DNA of 64,000 nucleotides from Linnemannia elongata (GCA_036320915.1 JAXBDG010000002.1:3624001-3688000), one strand, 5' to 3'; shown: positions 1 to 12,300, counted from the first letter of the stretch. Numbers and translations: made by a program. The notes: a model not told the origin generated them from the sequence alone.

Positions 1-1426
1 CGGAGTTCTTGACTAACGGGATCACTGTTCAATTTGGATTCGACCGGCTGGCATTGACCATCAAGCGGAATTGCACCAGGATCCCACACACGGATCTCAA
101 ACTTGTCGAGGTACTTAGTTTATTCTTAATATACAGACGTCTTTACATGCAATGGACGACAGGCAAGGAGAAGCTCATAATGATGATGATTGACACTCTT
201 GTATCACCCCTTCTTTCGGATTACCTAGTATTACACTGGTTCTGCGGTCAAGGTGATTCAGCTTGTCACACACAAGAAATTGCCCGATTCTTCGATCCTG
301 GCGCAATACTACGACCCTGCGATGCATTCGGGAAAGGCGCGCAAGATTACACTGTACACGGAAGCGAGCTCATCTCTTATCCTCGACAATTGCGCATACC
401 TCAAGCAAAAGGGAGTCGAAACCAAGCCTCTCAGGTGAGTTTCTATCTAAGGATGTTCTCGATATGCTTAATAGCCTGTTGATGTTTGGACGTTCCTTGA
501 TCACGACACTCATACTTTTCCAACTATATTTTTTTTATGATAGCATGGACGCAGCAGAAAAGATTCTCAACGCAAACAACTATCGGTATGGCTATTCTCA
601 GGATCACCCACATTGGGCCAAATGGACATGGACTACTGTGGCTGACAGACTCTCTAATCTGGATCATATTTTTGCCTCTCTTTGCTTTCGATAGCATGTC
701 GCCCGCACGTCCACCGGAGCAGTCTGAGGAAACGTATGTGCACATCTGAATACATCAACAATACAGACTGCACCTTGTGTGCAAATCAAGACTCGAATAT
801 ATAACCTCGTTATTATTCTCCCTTCATTCTCGCAAATAGGTTGTTTGTGTTTCCATACAGCACGTCGCCAAAGACAAAGTCAATCGCTGTCAGGGCCGAG
901 GATGTGTTGCGGTTGGGAGACGGAGAGTTTCTGAACGACACAATCATTGAGTTTGGGCTCAAGTAAGACCTTTGGCAATTTGATCTAATGCTCACACAGA
1001 CGCTTGGCAGGACCTTTGTCGTTTGAAGACAATCCAACTCACATTGAACTCTTGGGTCTATTGCTACACTCTACTTTGTAGATACGCTTTAACGAACATG
1101 GAACTTAAGAACAAGGCACTCTCTGAGCAGGTCTATATCTTCAATACGTTCTTTTACCAAAGATTACTTTCCAAGCCAGTGTAAGTCTTCGTTTCTAGAA
1201 TTCGGGATTGCCATACTGCAGAGATTATTGGAAAGTTTGAGGGACCTCGTCTGAATTTTTGTCCTTGCTTCTTTTAACGAACAAATAGCAAAGGCGCTAC
1301 GAGTTCGTACAATTCTATCAAGAACTGGACAGCCAAGGTCGACATCTTTTCCAAAAAGTACATCATCGTACCTATCCACGAAAAGTAGGTATCAATCGTG
1401 ACTTATAAGGCATCTTGAATTGGCTC

Positions 1427-1466
<40 letters not shown>

Positions 1467-2781
1467 CGACCAATCGGAAGACCTGACTGACCTCGCGACG
1501 CTCCTCCTCTCTTGTCCTGTTAGTTTGCACTGGTATCTGGTTGTGATTGTCAACCCAGGACTACTTCTCCAGATGGCGGAAACGATTGAGCAGTTGAGGG
1601 TCTCAGTTGCACCCATGAAGGCAGACTCTGGACTTTTGCCTCAGAGCGCGGACAGCAGCGGATGTGGCAATGTGTCATCTCCAGGAAGCGATGCCAACAC
1701 GCCACCCTCAGGAGACGATATGGATGTGGACGCGGAATCCGGCCTGTCTCCAAAAGCAGGACGCGCCATCGCCGAAGAAAAGTAAGGATTGCCAAAATCT
1801 ATTCGCGCTTGCTGAAGAAGGGGCTAATTTCCGCGTGTTTGGTACGGACTGAACGTGACAGACTAACCCGGACTGACAATTTTGTTGTACACCGTTAGAC
1901 CTTACATTCTTTGCTTGGATTCGCTCGGAGGCACACATCCAACGGTGTTTAAGGTTCTTCGATCGTACCTGCAACAGGAGCTATTGGCAAGGAAGGGTCT
2001 CGATCTGGCACTGACGACCAAGGAGATTGCAGGAAAATACTCTTCAAAAGTAAGCATGATGTTATCAAATATCGCTCACTGTTATTTCCCGCGCTGAAAG
2101 GGCGTGAAGTCTTTTGCTGGCATCAGTACTAACTCAAGTTAATTTCTTACGTATTGACTGTAGTGCCCAAAGCAGGAGAACTTGTGGGATTGCGGAGTGT
2201 ACTTGTTGCACTATGCTGAAGTCTTCCTGCGAAACCCTAGCGGACTTTTGGACAGCATCCAGGTAGGGGCACCGACAATTACATGCACACCTCGTTGATG
2301 CTGGCAGTACGTCGTTGAGGCTATTTTGTCACCTACTCATATATACCTGATGGACATTTTTTGTGCGAAATAGAGCAAGACAGACGACAAGGCGACATGG
2401 GCTACATCAGAGCTGCCCACGAAGCGTGGGAAGTACAGGGAGATCATGGTGACTCTTAAGCAAGGATACAAGGCCTACCAGATCAGTCAAGAGTTTATTG
2501 AAGACTTTAAGGAGAAGAGCAAAGAGAAGTCGACGACTGACCCTGCGTCGCGACGCAGGTCTGGTAGTTCCCAACAGGAGGCCGATTCGAAGGAGATGGC
2601 GCAGAAAGAAAAGTCTGAGTCTCCTTCTGGCGAGTCGAGCGAGTCTGGCGGTGAAGGTGAGAGTGGCAGTGGCAATGACAGACGGTTGAGCAAGGATTGC
2701 GGAGATCGGAGCGGTGGAGATGATGCCAGCTTGGCCGAGAAGCCGAGCCAGGAACTTCGCAAGATGGACACTGAGCTGTAG
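1..2781 (+). CDS. ULP2: Ulp2/SENP6-type SUMO-specific cysteine protease, 5' truncated
   Basis: C-terminal 534 residues of a SUMO isopeptidase of the C48 (Ulp1) family; the family removes SUMO chains in the nucleus. The start lies before the window. Exons that stay in frame: 1-110, 253-434, 544-585, 695-733, 840-962, 1082-1180, 1289-1384, 1524-1781, 1899-2049, 2164-2262, 2374-2781. The catalytic domain opens with LFVFPYSTS and EFLNDTIIEFGLK. The catalytic His is in ENLHWYLVVIVNP (just after 1524), the Asp in PYILCLDSLGG (about 1899) and the Cys in QENLWDCGVYLLHY (about 2164). A low-complexity insert of about 70 residues (1587-1781) separates the His and Asp blocks; split catalytic domains of this kind are characteristic of the Ulp2/SENP6-7 branch and argue against Ulp1. 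The tail after the catalytic domain is charged and Ser/Glu/Lys-rich, as in Ulp2. All three catalytic residues are present. Confidence 0.92.
1428..1466 (+). repeat. T39 homopolymer in SUMO protease intron
   Basis: An uninterrupted run of 39 T begins about 43 nt after the intron donor at 1385. The acceptor at 1523 lies further downstream and is not part of the run. It is one of the longest of many A/T runs in the window. Confidence 0.95.
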
Positions 2782-3057
2782 ATAGATAGACGTTCCTTTT
2801 TCTCGTTTACGAATAAGATATCCCTAAAAGCGCTGAGCGTCGCGTTTCTTTTGCAGTCCCAACTCAAACTTAAGAATTAGTGGCGCAGGAAAATAAGGCA
2901 TGATAGATCCGCGAAAGAATTGATGGCCCTGAAAAGCTAAAAAATCAAGCCTTTGTTGCTACACTTCCCCAATCCAAACGTCAAGTTTCTTGAAACACAT
3001 CACGCACCTTCCTTTTACAAACCAATAAAAAATAATAGAAACGAATGCAAAGCTACC

Positions 3058-4185
3058 ATGCGCGACTTTATTCATCGCTTCTACCCCTACCAAGCCCTCA
3101 AACTGATGCTCCAACGCGTCCAACGACAACACCAACGTCTTCCTAGTGCAACGGCAGTCACCACAACAACTCATTCCTCGTTGTTCAACTCATCGACAAC
3201 ACTCCCTCCTCCTCCGCCATTTGACCCAGTTCGGACGCGCTCTCACCTCGTCTCCTACTTTACCGCCCTCAAACAAGCTGCCGCCGTCGCTTCTTCTTCT
3301 TCATTTTCTTCTTCTACTCCCCAGTCACTACCAGCAACAAGAGCGCAACTCACCTATTCCCACCTAGGCTTTTACCTCTCAATCCGTCCCTCCCAAATCC
3401 CAAACTCCGGCCTCGGCGTCTTCCTCCACCGCCACCGCCACTACCCAACCTCCACTTCCACCTCAACCAACACCCCAAAAATCCCCACAGGAACAATCGT
3501 AGCCCTCTACCCAGGAACTCTCTATCGTCCCGGTGAAGCAATCTTCTTCAACTCACTCCAGAACCGTTACATCCTCAAATGTGAAGACGGTATCTTCGTC
3601 GACGGCAAACCGACCGGTCTCTCGGGGTCGATCTTTCGATCTGTGAATGGCCGAGATAACTTCCCGGGTTGTGTTCCCACAGCTGATACTACATGGATGG
3701 TCAATTGGTCCAAACTTTGGTCTTCTACTTTGCCTTCAGCATCGCCATCGCCATCGCAGTCACCAGCATCCTCAGACAAAACAACAACCATAAGCAACAG
3801 CAGCAGCAACAACAACAACAACAACGGAAAAGAAATACAAGGAATCGATACGTCGACAATACTCAAGAACCCACTTGCAGTCGGTCAGATCGTCAATAAC
3901 GGAACTGCACAGTACCCACCCAACGTTCGGTATCAGGAACTCGACATCCAGACACGCGACTTTCCTTTGGAGCTACAAGAGTTCCTCCCAAACATTTGGT
4001 ACTCTGGCGACTGGCATTCCTACGATCACGACCACAACGTTGAAGATAATGGAGGAGATCTTAATAGTAAGGATGTGGAGCGGATACAAGGAAGTGGAGG
4101 ACTGGATCGATTGAGGACCGTTGTGCTAGTCACGACGCGACCTATAGAGAAGGATGAAGAATTGTACTCCACCTATATTGAGTAA
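3058..4185 (+). CDS. SETD9: SETD9-like SET-domain protein
   Basis: Single-exon gene of 375 aa. The start at 3058 was chosen because MRDFIHRFYPYQALKL resembles the N-terminus of animal SETD9; an in-frame ATG at 2953 would add 35 residues without visible similarity. From about residue 100 the SETD9 SET domain is recognisable: SGLGVFL, GTIVALYPGTLYRPGE, RYILKCEDGIFVDG, VNGRDNFPG, NPLAVGQIVNNG, VRYQELDI, FLPNIWYSGD and the closing RTVVLVTTRPI..DEELYSTY. The NPLAVGQIVNNG block occupies the place of the canonical NHS/C motif and ELYSTY that of the catalytic Tyr region. A Ser/Asn/Gln-rich insert (about 3715-3835) interrupts the domain between the two halves. The family is predicted to be a lysine methyltransferase; substrate unknown. 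It is transcribed towards lunapark, the stops being 275 nt apart. Confidence 0.85.
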   Translation: MRDFIHRFYPYQALKLMLQRVQRQHQRLPSATAVTTTTHSSLFNSSTTLPPPPPFDPVRTRSHLVSYFTALKQAAAVASSSSFSSSTPQSLPATRAQLTYSHLGFYLSIRPSQIPNSGLGVFLHRHRHYPTSTSTSTNTPKIPTGTIVALYPGTLYRPGEAIFFNSLQNRYILKCEDGIFVDGKPTGLSGSIFRSVNGRDNFPGCVPTADTTWMVNWSKLWSSTLPSASPSPSQSPASSDKTTTISNSSSNNNNNNGKEIQGIDTSTILKNPLAVGQIVNNGTAQYPPNVRYQELDIQTRDFPLELQEFLPNIWYSGDWHSYDHDHNVEDNGGDLNSKDVERIQGSGGLDRLRTVVLVTTRPIEKDEELYSTYIE

Positions 4186-4266
4186 TAATTATTTTTCAAT
4201 TTTTTATTACGTTTGTCTGTTTGTGTGTTTGTTTGAAGGTCTCTGGGGCGATCAACAGGCTGAAGG

Positions 4267-4284
4267 GTGTGTGTGTGTGTGTGT
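4267..4284 (+). repeat. (GT)9 microsatellite between convergent genes
   Basis: Perfect GT dinucleotide run in the 274-nt shared 3' region of the SETD9-like gene and lunapark. The rest of this short gap is T-rich and shows no gene. Confidence 0.9.
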
Positions 4285-4459
4285 TTGTGTGTGAGTGTAT
4301 GGGAGTTTGTCGTTGCAGTTGGGTCATCAATGATATTTAGTATGAAGAAAAAAGGTCATGAAAAGTAAAAGCTATTGTTGTTTTTTTTTGAAGGAAAAAG
4401 AAAAAGAAAACAATGGTCCCGAACGAGATATAAAAACAAAAGAAAAGAGTGCTTCACGC

Positions 4460-5793
4460 TCATGCACGCTTAGACTTCTTTCCTCCTGTTTTTGTCTTGC
4501 TCGCAGACTTGGCGGACGTGGACTCTACAACATCCTCAGAACCGACAACGTATCCCTGTGCGCCATCCGTATCCTCGTCCTCACTCTCCTCATCATGGTG
4601 AACTCCCTCAGCATCGCTGTCATGCCAATTGTTGACAAACTCAATATCATCCGACTCCGAAGAGCGCTCTCCAGTAGGAACATGGTCTGAAACAGGTTCA
4701 GGGCTGGTACCTTTTGAGAGTCCAGGTCCGTTGTGGTGATGATGATGCTGATGCTGATGAGGTTGATGCTGGTCGTCAGGGCGAGGTGAACGGTCCATGG
4801 AAGGTGCGGGCGAAGGCTCTCTGGAAAAGGGCAATGGCTTCTCCACGGCACGAAGAAAGGAGGTTTCTGGGTTGGGCGATGAACGAATTCCTGCTGCAGC
4901 CAAGCGTGTCTTTCTACGTGAGGGGTTGAAAAAGTTGCACTTTGGACACACGTATTCTAACAGAATAAAGAAAACAACACCAATTAATTAAATTATGTTC
5001 TTTCTATGGTCAATTTGGCGAATGTATCCAACAACAATATAACAGAGCAAGCTGACTTACGGATGTCTTCAATCTCCTGGGGAAGGGCGAGTCCATTGTG
5101 AGCAAAGCACTGTCCGCAGATGAGTGCATACTTGGTATCGGGTCCCTCCTCGCCAACAATCACATCCACAATCTTGTCGTACCAGTGCCTCTGATTGCTA
5201 GGAGATCCGTATGGTGACATGGCATGGTTGGGCTGTCCAGGTCCGAAGGGCATCTGTTGTTGAGCACGGGGTCCATTAGGGTGACCCTGAGGTCCCTGAC
5301 CAAGGTGGGGAGGTTGAGGTTGCATTCCTGACGACACACCCATAGGGCGTCCCTGGAGAGCTGGGTTCATTGGTCCATTCGTGACGCCCTGTCCCTGGCG
5401 CTGTCTCAGTCCGGGATCCATCATGTTGGGCTGTTGAGGTCTTGGTTGTCCGTTTTGCTGTGCAGAGTTGGGTCGACCGTCAGGTCCTGAAGGCCTAGTG
5501 CCGTTGGACCGCTGTTGCTGAGATGATGGCTACGTCGTGCGATAAGAAATGGTAATACAGTCCGTTAGATATGGACAGTAAAGCAAAATAATAGTACATG
5601 ACGAAACTAGATAAAGCGGAATATCAACTCCAGGAGGCATCAATGCATATGCTGTCCGCAATTTCCTTACGTCGTATCGTTCCAGAAGTGTCTTTGTTGA
5701 GTAGTAGGCAGTCTTCTTCTTGAGCTCCTCGACCTTGAGCCTTTGGTCAGCGCGCAAAAGACTCAGTTGCGACTCTATCACCGCATTGACACC

Positions 5794-5834
<41 letters not shown>

Positions 5835-7197
5835 GGAGGTCAGTTTGTGGGGTTGGAAAATCATGGCGAGGAAAAAAAGGCCAAGAGGAGCGTGAAAAAG
5901 ATGGACAAGAAAAAAAATCATGTCATCATTCTATCGTCTGGCAATTTGGTTGTCCACGTCGACACGCGCATGAGGAAGAAAAAAGTCCCGTCAATAATTC
6001 CAGTACCTTCGTTGGTCTTTGCACGCTTGTACCAGACAGCGATTACCGAGCGTCCAGAGTAGATACTGTTCAATGGGAAGATGCCAACAAAAGCAGAATA
6101 AAAGGAAAAAATACCGTTAGTCGGCGTGCAAATGCATCAATCATAATATCCCGCCTCTAAATTACCATCACTCCTGGATTGGCTGACAACAGTTGGGAAA
6201 TGATGACCAGTTGACCAGAAGGTCATTCCCCCCCTTGCAGCAACGACCATAAACAACATTAAAGAGCAAAATCTTGCATCAGCAATAAAGAAAGAAAAGA
6301 AAGGAGGGCTTTTCGCTTACACTGGGATTCCGAGGGCAACGACAGCAAAGGCAAGTGCCCATTTCTGGGGATCGTCGTAGTACTGATGATGGAGATAGAG
6401 ACCAAAGACTGCGGTGTATCCAATCCAGCTGAGGACAGAGTAGATGAGCCAGAGACCCATCATGCGCTTCTCCCGAAGGTTGATGGCCGCGAGTCGCATC
6501 TCAGCCTTCCTGATATTGCTGTCGAGGTCCGACAAGATCTTTTCATAGTCAGAGTCGTTGCTCTATTTGTAGTGAAAAGGTTGGTGCAGATTCAGTATGA
6601 GTATGTGTAAGTTGGGTTGTGTTGTGTTATGAACAAATAGAAAAAAAAAAAAAAAAAAAAAAGAGAAGTGAGCCTGCACTCTCTGTGGTTGTACTGGCAC
6701 GAGCATTTTGCATTTTGCATTGTTTTGGATGCTTCTAGTCCTGGTTGTTCGAGACTTTTGTGTCCACGCTGGCGTGAGCTTGAGCTGAATGTGAGCGAAT
6801 TGAAAATATCCTGGAAACCAGACTACCGCCTTTATCTTTCGGCCCTTGCTGGTTGTGTACGACCATTTGGTCTCCAGTCGTCCCTGAGAGTGTTTATCCA
6901 GCTGTACAAGAGAAAGTAGAAGTTCCCCTGTCTGGTCCCTGCAGGGGTTTGTCTGTACTCAGGGTTTAGTGAGGTTTGCTGTGTGGTTGTGGATGTATCC
7001 TTTGTTTCTGTCTTGGCAGCTCGCCTGACACCTCCTGCGTTCCATTGTGATCCCGCTCTTGTTCTCACTTGACGGATGACAAGCCTGTAATAAGAAGGCT
7101 CGTATTCGTCCAGTATCCGAGAAAGAGAAGAGAGGGAGAGAGAAGTCAAGTTGTTAAGAGAGTGTACCTGACGCAGCCGCGAGATGATGCCACCCAT
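4460..7197 (-). CDS. LNP1: Lunapark, ER three-way-junction protein
   Basis: Six exons (7197-7168, 6562-6321, 6065-6007, 5774-5671, 5529-5061, 4956-4460) give 466 aa. Lunapark stabilises three-way junctions of the tubular ER. Order: short N-terminus MGGIISRLRQ, a helical segment with DYEKILSDLDSNIRK, two transmembrane helices (GLWLIYSVLSWIGYTAVFGLY and WALAFAVVALGIPVIYS), a coiled coil (RADQRLKVEELKKKT) ending in LLERYD, a Pro/Gln-rich linker, then the lunapark zinc ribbon: YDKIVDVIVGEEGPDTKYALICGQC (first CxxC) and YVCPKCNFFNPSRR (second CxxC). The acidic Ser/His-rich tail is typical. Intron 1 is long (605 nt) and contains a run of 22 A on the plus strand. A 35-nt poly-T (sense) closes intron 3, and the AG actually used is 20 nt inside what first looks like exon. 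The first exon codes only ten residues. Confidence 0.93.
5795..5829 (+). repeat. A35 homopolymer in lunapark intron 3
   Basis: On the sense (minus) strand this is T35 lying upstream of the acceptor at 5775-5776, so it may act as an extreme polypyrimidine tract. Confidence 0.93.
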
Positions 7198-7769
7198 TAT
7201 TGTTGCAAGTGTAATGGCTGAGTGAATGTGTGAGTGGGTGTTTGAAGAGTGAAAAAAGTAAAAGAAATTGAAAAGTATGTGTCCGTTGCGTGTGTGAAGT
7301 TGTGGTCAATTGGTTGGTTTTTGTTGGAGTTAGGTCATTCAGAATAAGGGGAGAAAAAAAAGGAAAGGTAAAGAAACAGAAAGAGGAAAGAGCGAGAAAC
7401 AAAAGAAAAAAAAAAGAAGTAAAAAAGAAGGAAAGGAATGAAAACAGAAGTAATGGGAGGAACTTGAGGAAAAATGAAGAACAACAAGGAAAGAGACCAT
7501 GCGCGTGTTCACCAGCGAGTGGGTTCTTTGCTGTCACCCTCTCCAAGCATAACAAAGAAATCGTCACGTGCGCCATTGAATGATATTGTTTATGCCGCCA
7601 AAGAAAAATGTCCGTGTTTCTTTTCTTCCTTCTTTCTACCATTCAATTCCTAAAACACTGTCAACGTCAACTCATCACACAAGGACACCACACTCAGGCA
7701 CACAGGGACACGCTACATACACACCAAAGAGAGAACGCGTTGTATTCTTATCATACAAGAAACTAGACC
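7198..7769. promoter_or_regulatory. Divergent promoter region of lunapark and borealin
   Basis: 572 nt between two divergently transcribed starts. Positions 7340-7480 are almost pure purine on the plus strand (CT-rich on the lunapark coding strand), while 7615-7770 is C/T/A-rich on the plus strand towards borealin. No TATA box is obvious. Reading frames here are low-complexity products of these biased tracts. Confidence 0.5.
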
Positions 7770-8456
7770 ATGGCAAGACGTAACTTCAACTCGCCTTCGA
7801 GAATGCATAATGCCTCGGCACCTTCTACGTCAAGAAACAGAACAGTCCCTGCCACTACTTCTACTACCTCTGCTTCAGTCACGACATCGCGATCGTACCG
7901 CTTTCAAGATTCAGATAATCCCTTTCAGGAGTCATTACCGTCGTCCTCTTCAACAGCAAAAACAGCAGCAGCAGCTCCCATACCTTCAGATACCATTGCA
8001 TCATCATCTTCTAGAAGTGCACAACAATCCACCTCCACCAGTAATAGCAGGACAACAACGGCACAAATGCCACCAGCAAAAACAACTTCTAGCACCAACA
8101 CTAAAACCGCAGCTGCAACAACAAATCGTACGATAACTTCAGGGCAGAACGGTCGTCAGGAATTAAGAGACGACCATGAGGAGTACGACAATGATATCCC
8201 AGAAGGCGAACACGGCAACGAAGACGATATGGTCGACAACCATCACCGCGGCGATGAAATGGGGGAACAACAAGAGAATCCACTCATCCACCTCACCCAA
8301 AACCAACGCGAGGCCGCCGTCGAGAACCTAGAAATCGAGAGTACGTCCCTCCCTTCGTCGTGAAGTTACAATTGGATTAATCGACAATACCGTTAGTTCT
8401 ACTCACAAACACACTAACTAACACCTAACCCTTCTTACAACACCAACAACAACAAC

Positions 8457-8490
<34 letters not shown>

Positions 8491-9189
8491 GCAATGGACA
8501 GGATACAGAAGCTAAGAGCATCGATCGGCGTATTAACAAACTCGCTCAAATTCAGGGCTGAAGCAGAAGTCAACCGTCTCCCCGCCGCCATCCGCACAAT
8601 GACTGTTGAAGACTTTTGGTTCACCTACAACGGCAGTGCAAAGGAATACCTCGAACAACAAGCTAAATCCAAATCCGTCGCTAATACCGCCTTCCTCCAC
8701 GCTCTCGGCATGGTCGACCACAAAAGGTATATTTTTTTTGTTTATTCACATATCAGCCTATCCCAGCTAGGCTTTCCTTGGTCATTGCGAAGGTTTGCTG
8801 ATAAAAAGGATCTTTGTTCTTTTCTTGCGCAATTTGTAGGAAACGGGAAACGCCAGGACCAACGGATGATTTATGGCAGCAAAAAAAAAAGAACCGGGAC
8901 GAACAACGTCAGGTACGAAAAGAACACTCGTTCGCAACTATTCACGTTTACTTGTGAATTTGCTCCGCAATTATCTGCTGCGTATGTGTCACTAACAACG
9001 GACTATCTCAAATGCAAATAGAAACAACCGCAGGCGTCGGGGCAGAACCATAGTAGCAGTATGAGCAGCAATAGTACGAGCCATCATCATCGACCTTTGC
9101 ACCAATCAGTGCGACGCGACCCATACCAAAATCAGCATCAACAGCGTCGCCCAAGTCCATTTGTAGGGTCCCGTTCAGGACGTCAATGA
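7770..9189 (+). CDS. Borealin/Nbl1 subunit of the chromosomal passenger complex
   Basis: Four exons (7770-8340, 8492-8726, 8840-8912, 9022-9189), 348 aa. The recognisable part is the Borealin/Nbl1 N-terminal domain, spanning the exon 1/2 junction: QREAAVENLEIE joined to TMDRIQKLRASIGVLTNS, then LKFRAEAEVNRLPAAIRTMTVEDFW and FTYNGSAKEYLEQQ. In the family this helix bundles with Survivin/Bir1 and INCENP/Sli15 to target Aurora B. The domain is preceded by about 180 Ser/Thr/Ala-rich and acidic residues, so it sits centrally. Animal borealin has it at the N-terminus and yeast Nbl1 is little more than the domain. The C-terminal exons are His/Gln/Ser-rich, with VRRDPYQNQHQQRRPSPF near the end. Converges with the RING ligase gene, the stops being 113 nt apart. 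Confidence 0.85.
8455..8490 (+). repeat. (AAT)n microsatellite abutting a splice acceptor
   Basis: About 12 AAT units follow a short CAA run and end directly in the acceptor AATAG at 8491 of borealin intron 1, so the repeat itself supplies the 3' splice site. Confidence 0.92.
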
Positions 9190-9302
9190 CACTATGGAAT
9201 AAACTAGCAAACATGACAGCACTCAAAAGGTTTAATCAGTCCGATAATTTACAAACATGGGCGAGGACTATTTTATTTGACCTTGTTTTCGACACAGACC
9301 AA

Positions 9303-12300
9303 TCAGGGCAAAAAGATCTTGGAGTACCCTTGGACATCGCTTCGACAACAAGGGCATTGTTTGTACCGCTAAGATCAAACACAGAAAAGAAAATAAGGGT
9401 TAGAACTCCTTCCTTTTCGCATGCGTCAATCATAAGCGTCTGACCAACGAAAAAAAAAAAAAAAAAAAATATCAAGAACTTACCCTGGACGCCAGCACCT
9501 CACGGCATTCATTACAAAGCGCAAGGCATCGGCAAGGCCTCAACAGTATGCCTCTGGGCTCCGTCTGACAGACCACGCACAGTAGTCGCCCATACATCGT
9601 CCCCTCTTCTTCCTGTTGGTTGGATGTTGCTCCTTTGGATGCCAGCGGTGGGGGAGTCATATCGTCTCCATACAACGATGAGGCACCTGTCGGTGTTGTT
9701 GTTGTCGATGTTGGTGTTGGTGCCGGCACATCCTCTCCAACTGTCTTACGATACTTGTTCAAAACCGCCAATAGCAGTCGATCATCCGCCTCTGGATCCG
9801 ACGAATGACGGTCCCTCCTCTTGGACCGCTTTTGCTGTTGAACACTACTGCTGCTGCCGTTACTGTTATTGCTGTTGGATCCTGTCAACGCGAGGCGGTG
9901 CTGTGAACGGGTCAATGGTGTGTCCTGCATCCGTCCTGACAAGAAGATGCTCATGAACGACGTGTCTAAGAAGAAATCCTGCCATGAACCCAATCTTGGC
10001 CATCCAGAGGGAAGTCGCTGAACAGCCAAATCCTCCTCACCGTCATCGTCGAGTTGCTCAAGACCTTCACTTTCTTCCTCAGAATCCAGCGGGGTATCAT
10101 ATGCACGACGTCGAATGCCAAAAGTTGTTTCCGCGCCTCCAACGTTGTCTCGAGATCCAGTAGCATTATTATTCTCGCCTTCCGTGTCGCTATCGTCATC
10201 TTCATAATCGCTGTCCTCCAGGTCCATATAGTCGACATCATAGTCTTCATCTTCGTCGTCGGAAACAGTCAAGTCTCTTGACAAGAACTCGGTATATAGC
10301 TCCCTTTCTTCCTCCTCGTCCAGAGCCGAGGCTGCAAGGTACTGGCTAACCTCAAATTCTTGCATCTTCAACTCCCGTTCCTGCCGAGCCTTCTCCAAAG
10401 CGTTTTCGATCGACGTCCTCAGCTGAATGTAGTCCTGTACTGACATGCGAGCATTGGGGATCGGCCGGATAGTCCGCTTGAACCGAGCAGGGACAATTCT
10501 GTTGTAGGCGCCATAGGTCATCTCCGCTATTAACTTGCCGCTGCTCACACAAAACTCCTTCATGACGTTGAATCGATTGCGTCGTCGGGAGATCGTCTGT
10601 CGTTGTCCAGGTGTCTCGACCACATCTGCCATCTCGTTCGCGAACCCTGATGCTGCTGGCGCACGGAAACGCTGACTGCGGATTCCAAATGAAAACGAGT
10701 ACGAAGTCGAGGACGATCCTGCCTGAGCACCCTGAGTTTGTTCGCCTGAGGATAATGTGGAGCGCGACTTTGGCTTTTTCTTGTCGAGCAGGGTTCCAAA
10801 GGGTACAATAACCGCATCCACCTCGTTCCTGAATCCTACGCCTCGAGTCGCCTCCATGCACGCCCGGCCGACTTTGAACACAGCCAGTCCATATTCCTCA
10901 TCCCGGGTAGGCATAGCTCTAGGCTCAAACATCTGCCTCCTGACATTGCCTCCAGTGACGATATAAGTCAATGCATGGAGCGTCATCTAAAATAGGTTGG
11001 AGAAGCACAAAAAAGGGTTAGAGTTGTCCTCCGTAGTCCTGTTTGTAGTTGTAGCTTGTTGATGCTCCTTGTCCTATTCCGATCGCAGTACACTCCTTCT
11101 CTCCTCTCTCCTTGACTGTCAAACTCTGTCCTCCCACACTTCTCCTCCTCTCCCCCCCCCCCCCCCCCTATTTTTTTCTTTGGTTAGTTTATCCTTTCGT
11201 ATTGAATAGCCCATTTTTTTTAGCGGCTTACCGAAATGCCCACCATCAGGATGACAACTACTTCTGGCAATCGAGTTAACAACTGAAGGGACGGATAGGT
11301 GCTGGATCGATGGTAGATGGCAATGGCAAAGTGCACGAGATCCAAGACGCCCCAGAATGTCGTTACTGCCAGTCGATAATTCTTGCCCTGACTCGAGAGA
11401 CTTAGGAACTGAAGCATCAACAGCTGGCAGACCTGGATCAACGAGATGACGAGAATATCGCGTCCATATGGCGTGAAATGGAACAAGATCGCCCACTCCA
11501 GCATGTTGGTTGTCTGCTCATGGCCTCCGTTGGAATGCAGGTTAGCGATAAACGAGTCGATTGTACAGGAGACGCCCATGGCGATGAAGCTGAGCCAGAG
11601 GGCATGCGACTCATTGTACGACGTCTTAAAGTTGGACATCCAGGTCAAGCCAAGTCCTGCCCCTGCTCCGCTGTCCTGAGTGACGAGTGCCAGGGTGATG
11701 AGTGCGCTCTTCATCAAGAGATAGAATGCTGGTAGTTTGAGCGCGAAACGGACAGACATCTTCAAAGGGTGAGGGTTCCTGGGAGCGACAATTGCATTAA
11801 TCCTGTTCAGCACGATGCTCTACAACCATCCGAGAAAGAGAAAGAGAATACGGCGATGGTCAGACTTGCTTGTAGTTTGACGTGCGTGCATTTTGCATGA
11901 ACTGTCGTTTTGTTACGCCCGGACCACGGGAAAACAAAAACGGACATGGAAAGTGAGAAATAACAAAATCGTTGACCCACCATGAAACAAAGCAACAGAA
12001 AGTACGGACTGGTGAAGAAGTGGATCATGGATGGTTGCGAGTGCAATAGCCTTCCGCTGTGAAGTCCGTATCCAGCAATGCCCCCAGATCCACTACCGCC
12101 TGTCGACACGGCTGCTGTTGCTACTCCACTCCCTGATGCAGCGCCAGCACCGGCAGCGGCAGCGGTAGAGGCATTCGCATTATGGACGAGCGCGCTTCCT
12201 CCTGCTAATCCTGCTGCTGCTCCTGTTCCAGCTCCACTGCTGCTGCTACTTGCCATGCCGTTGAGAGTGCTGCCTGTTCCAAAGCCGTCAAAGGGTCCGA

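Noticed and set aside
5775..5794. Lunapark intron 3 seemed to end in T35 followed by GGG with no AG acceptor, suggesting a broken or non-canonical splice site.
   Set aside because: An AG at 5775-5776 (GATAG) inside the apparent exon keeps phase and joins TNE to ESQLSLLRADQ, so a normal GT-AG intron explains it.
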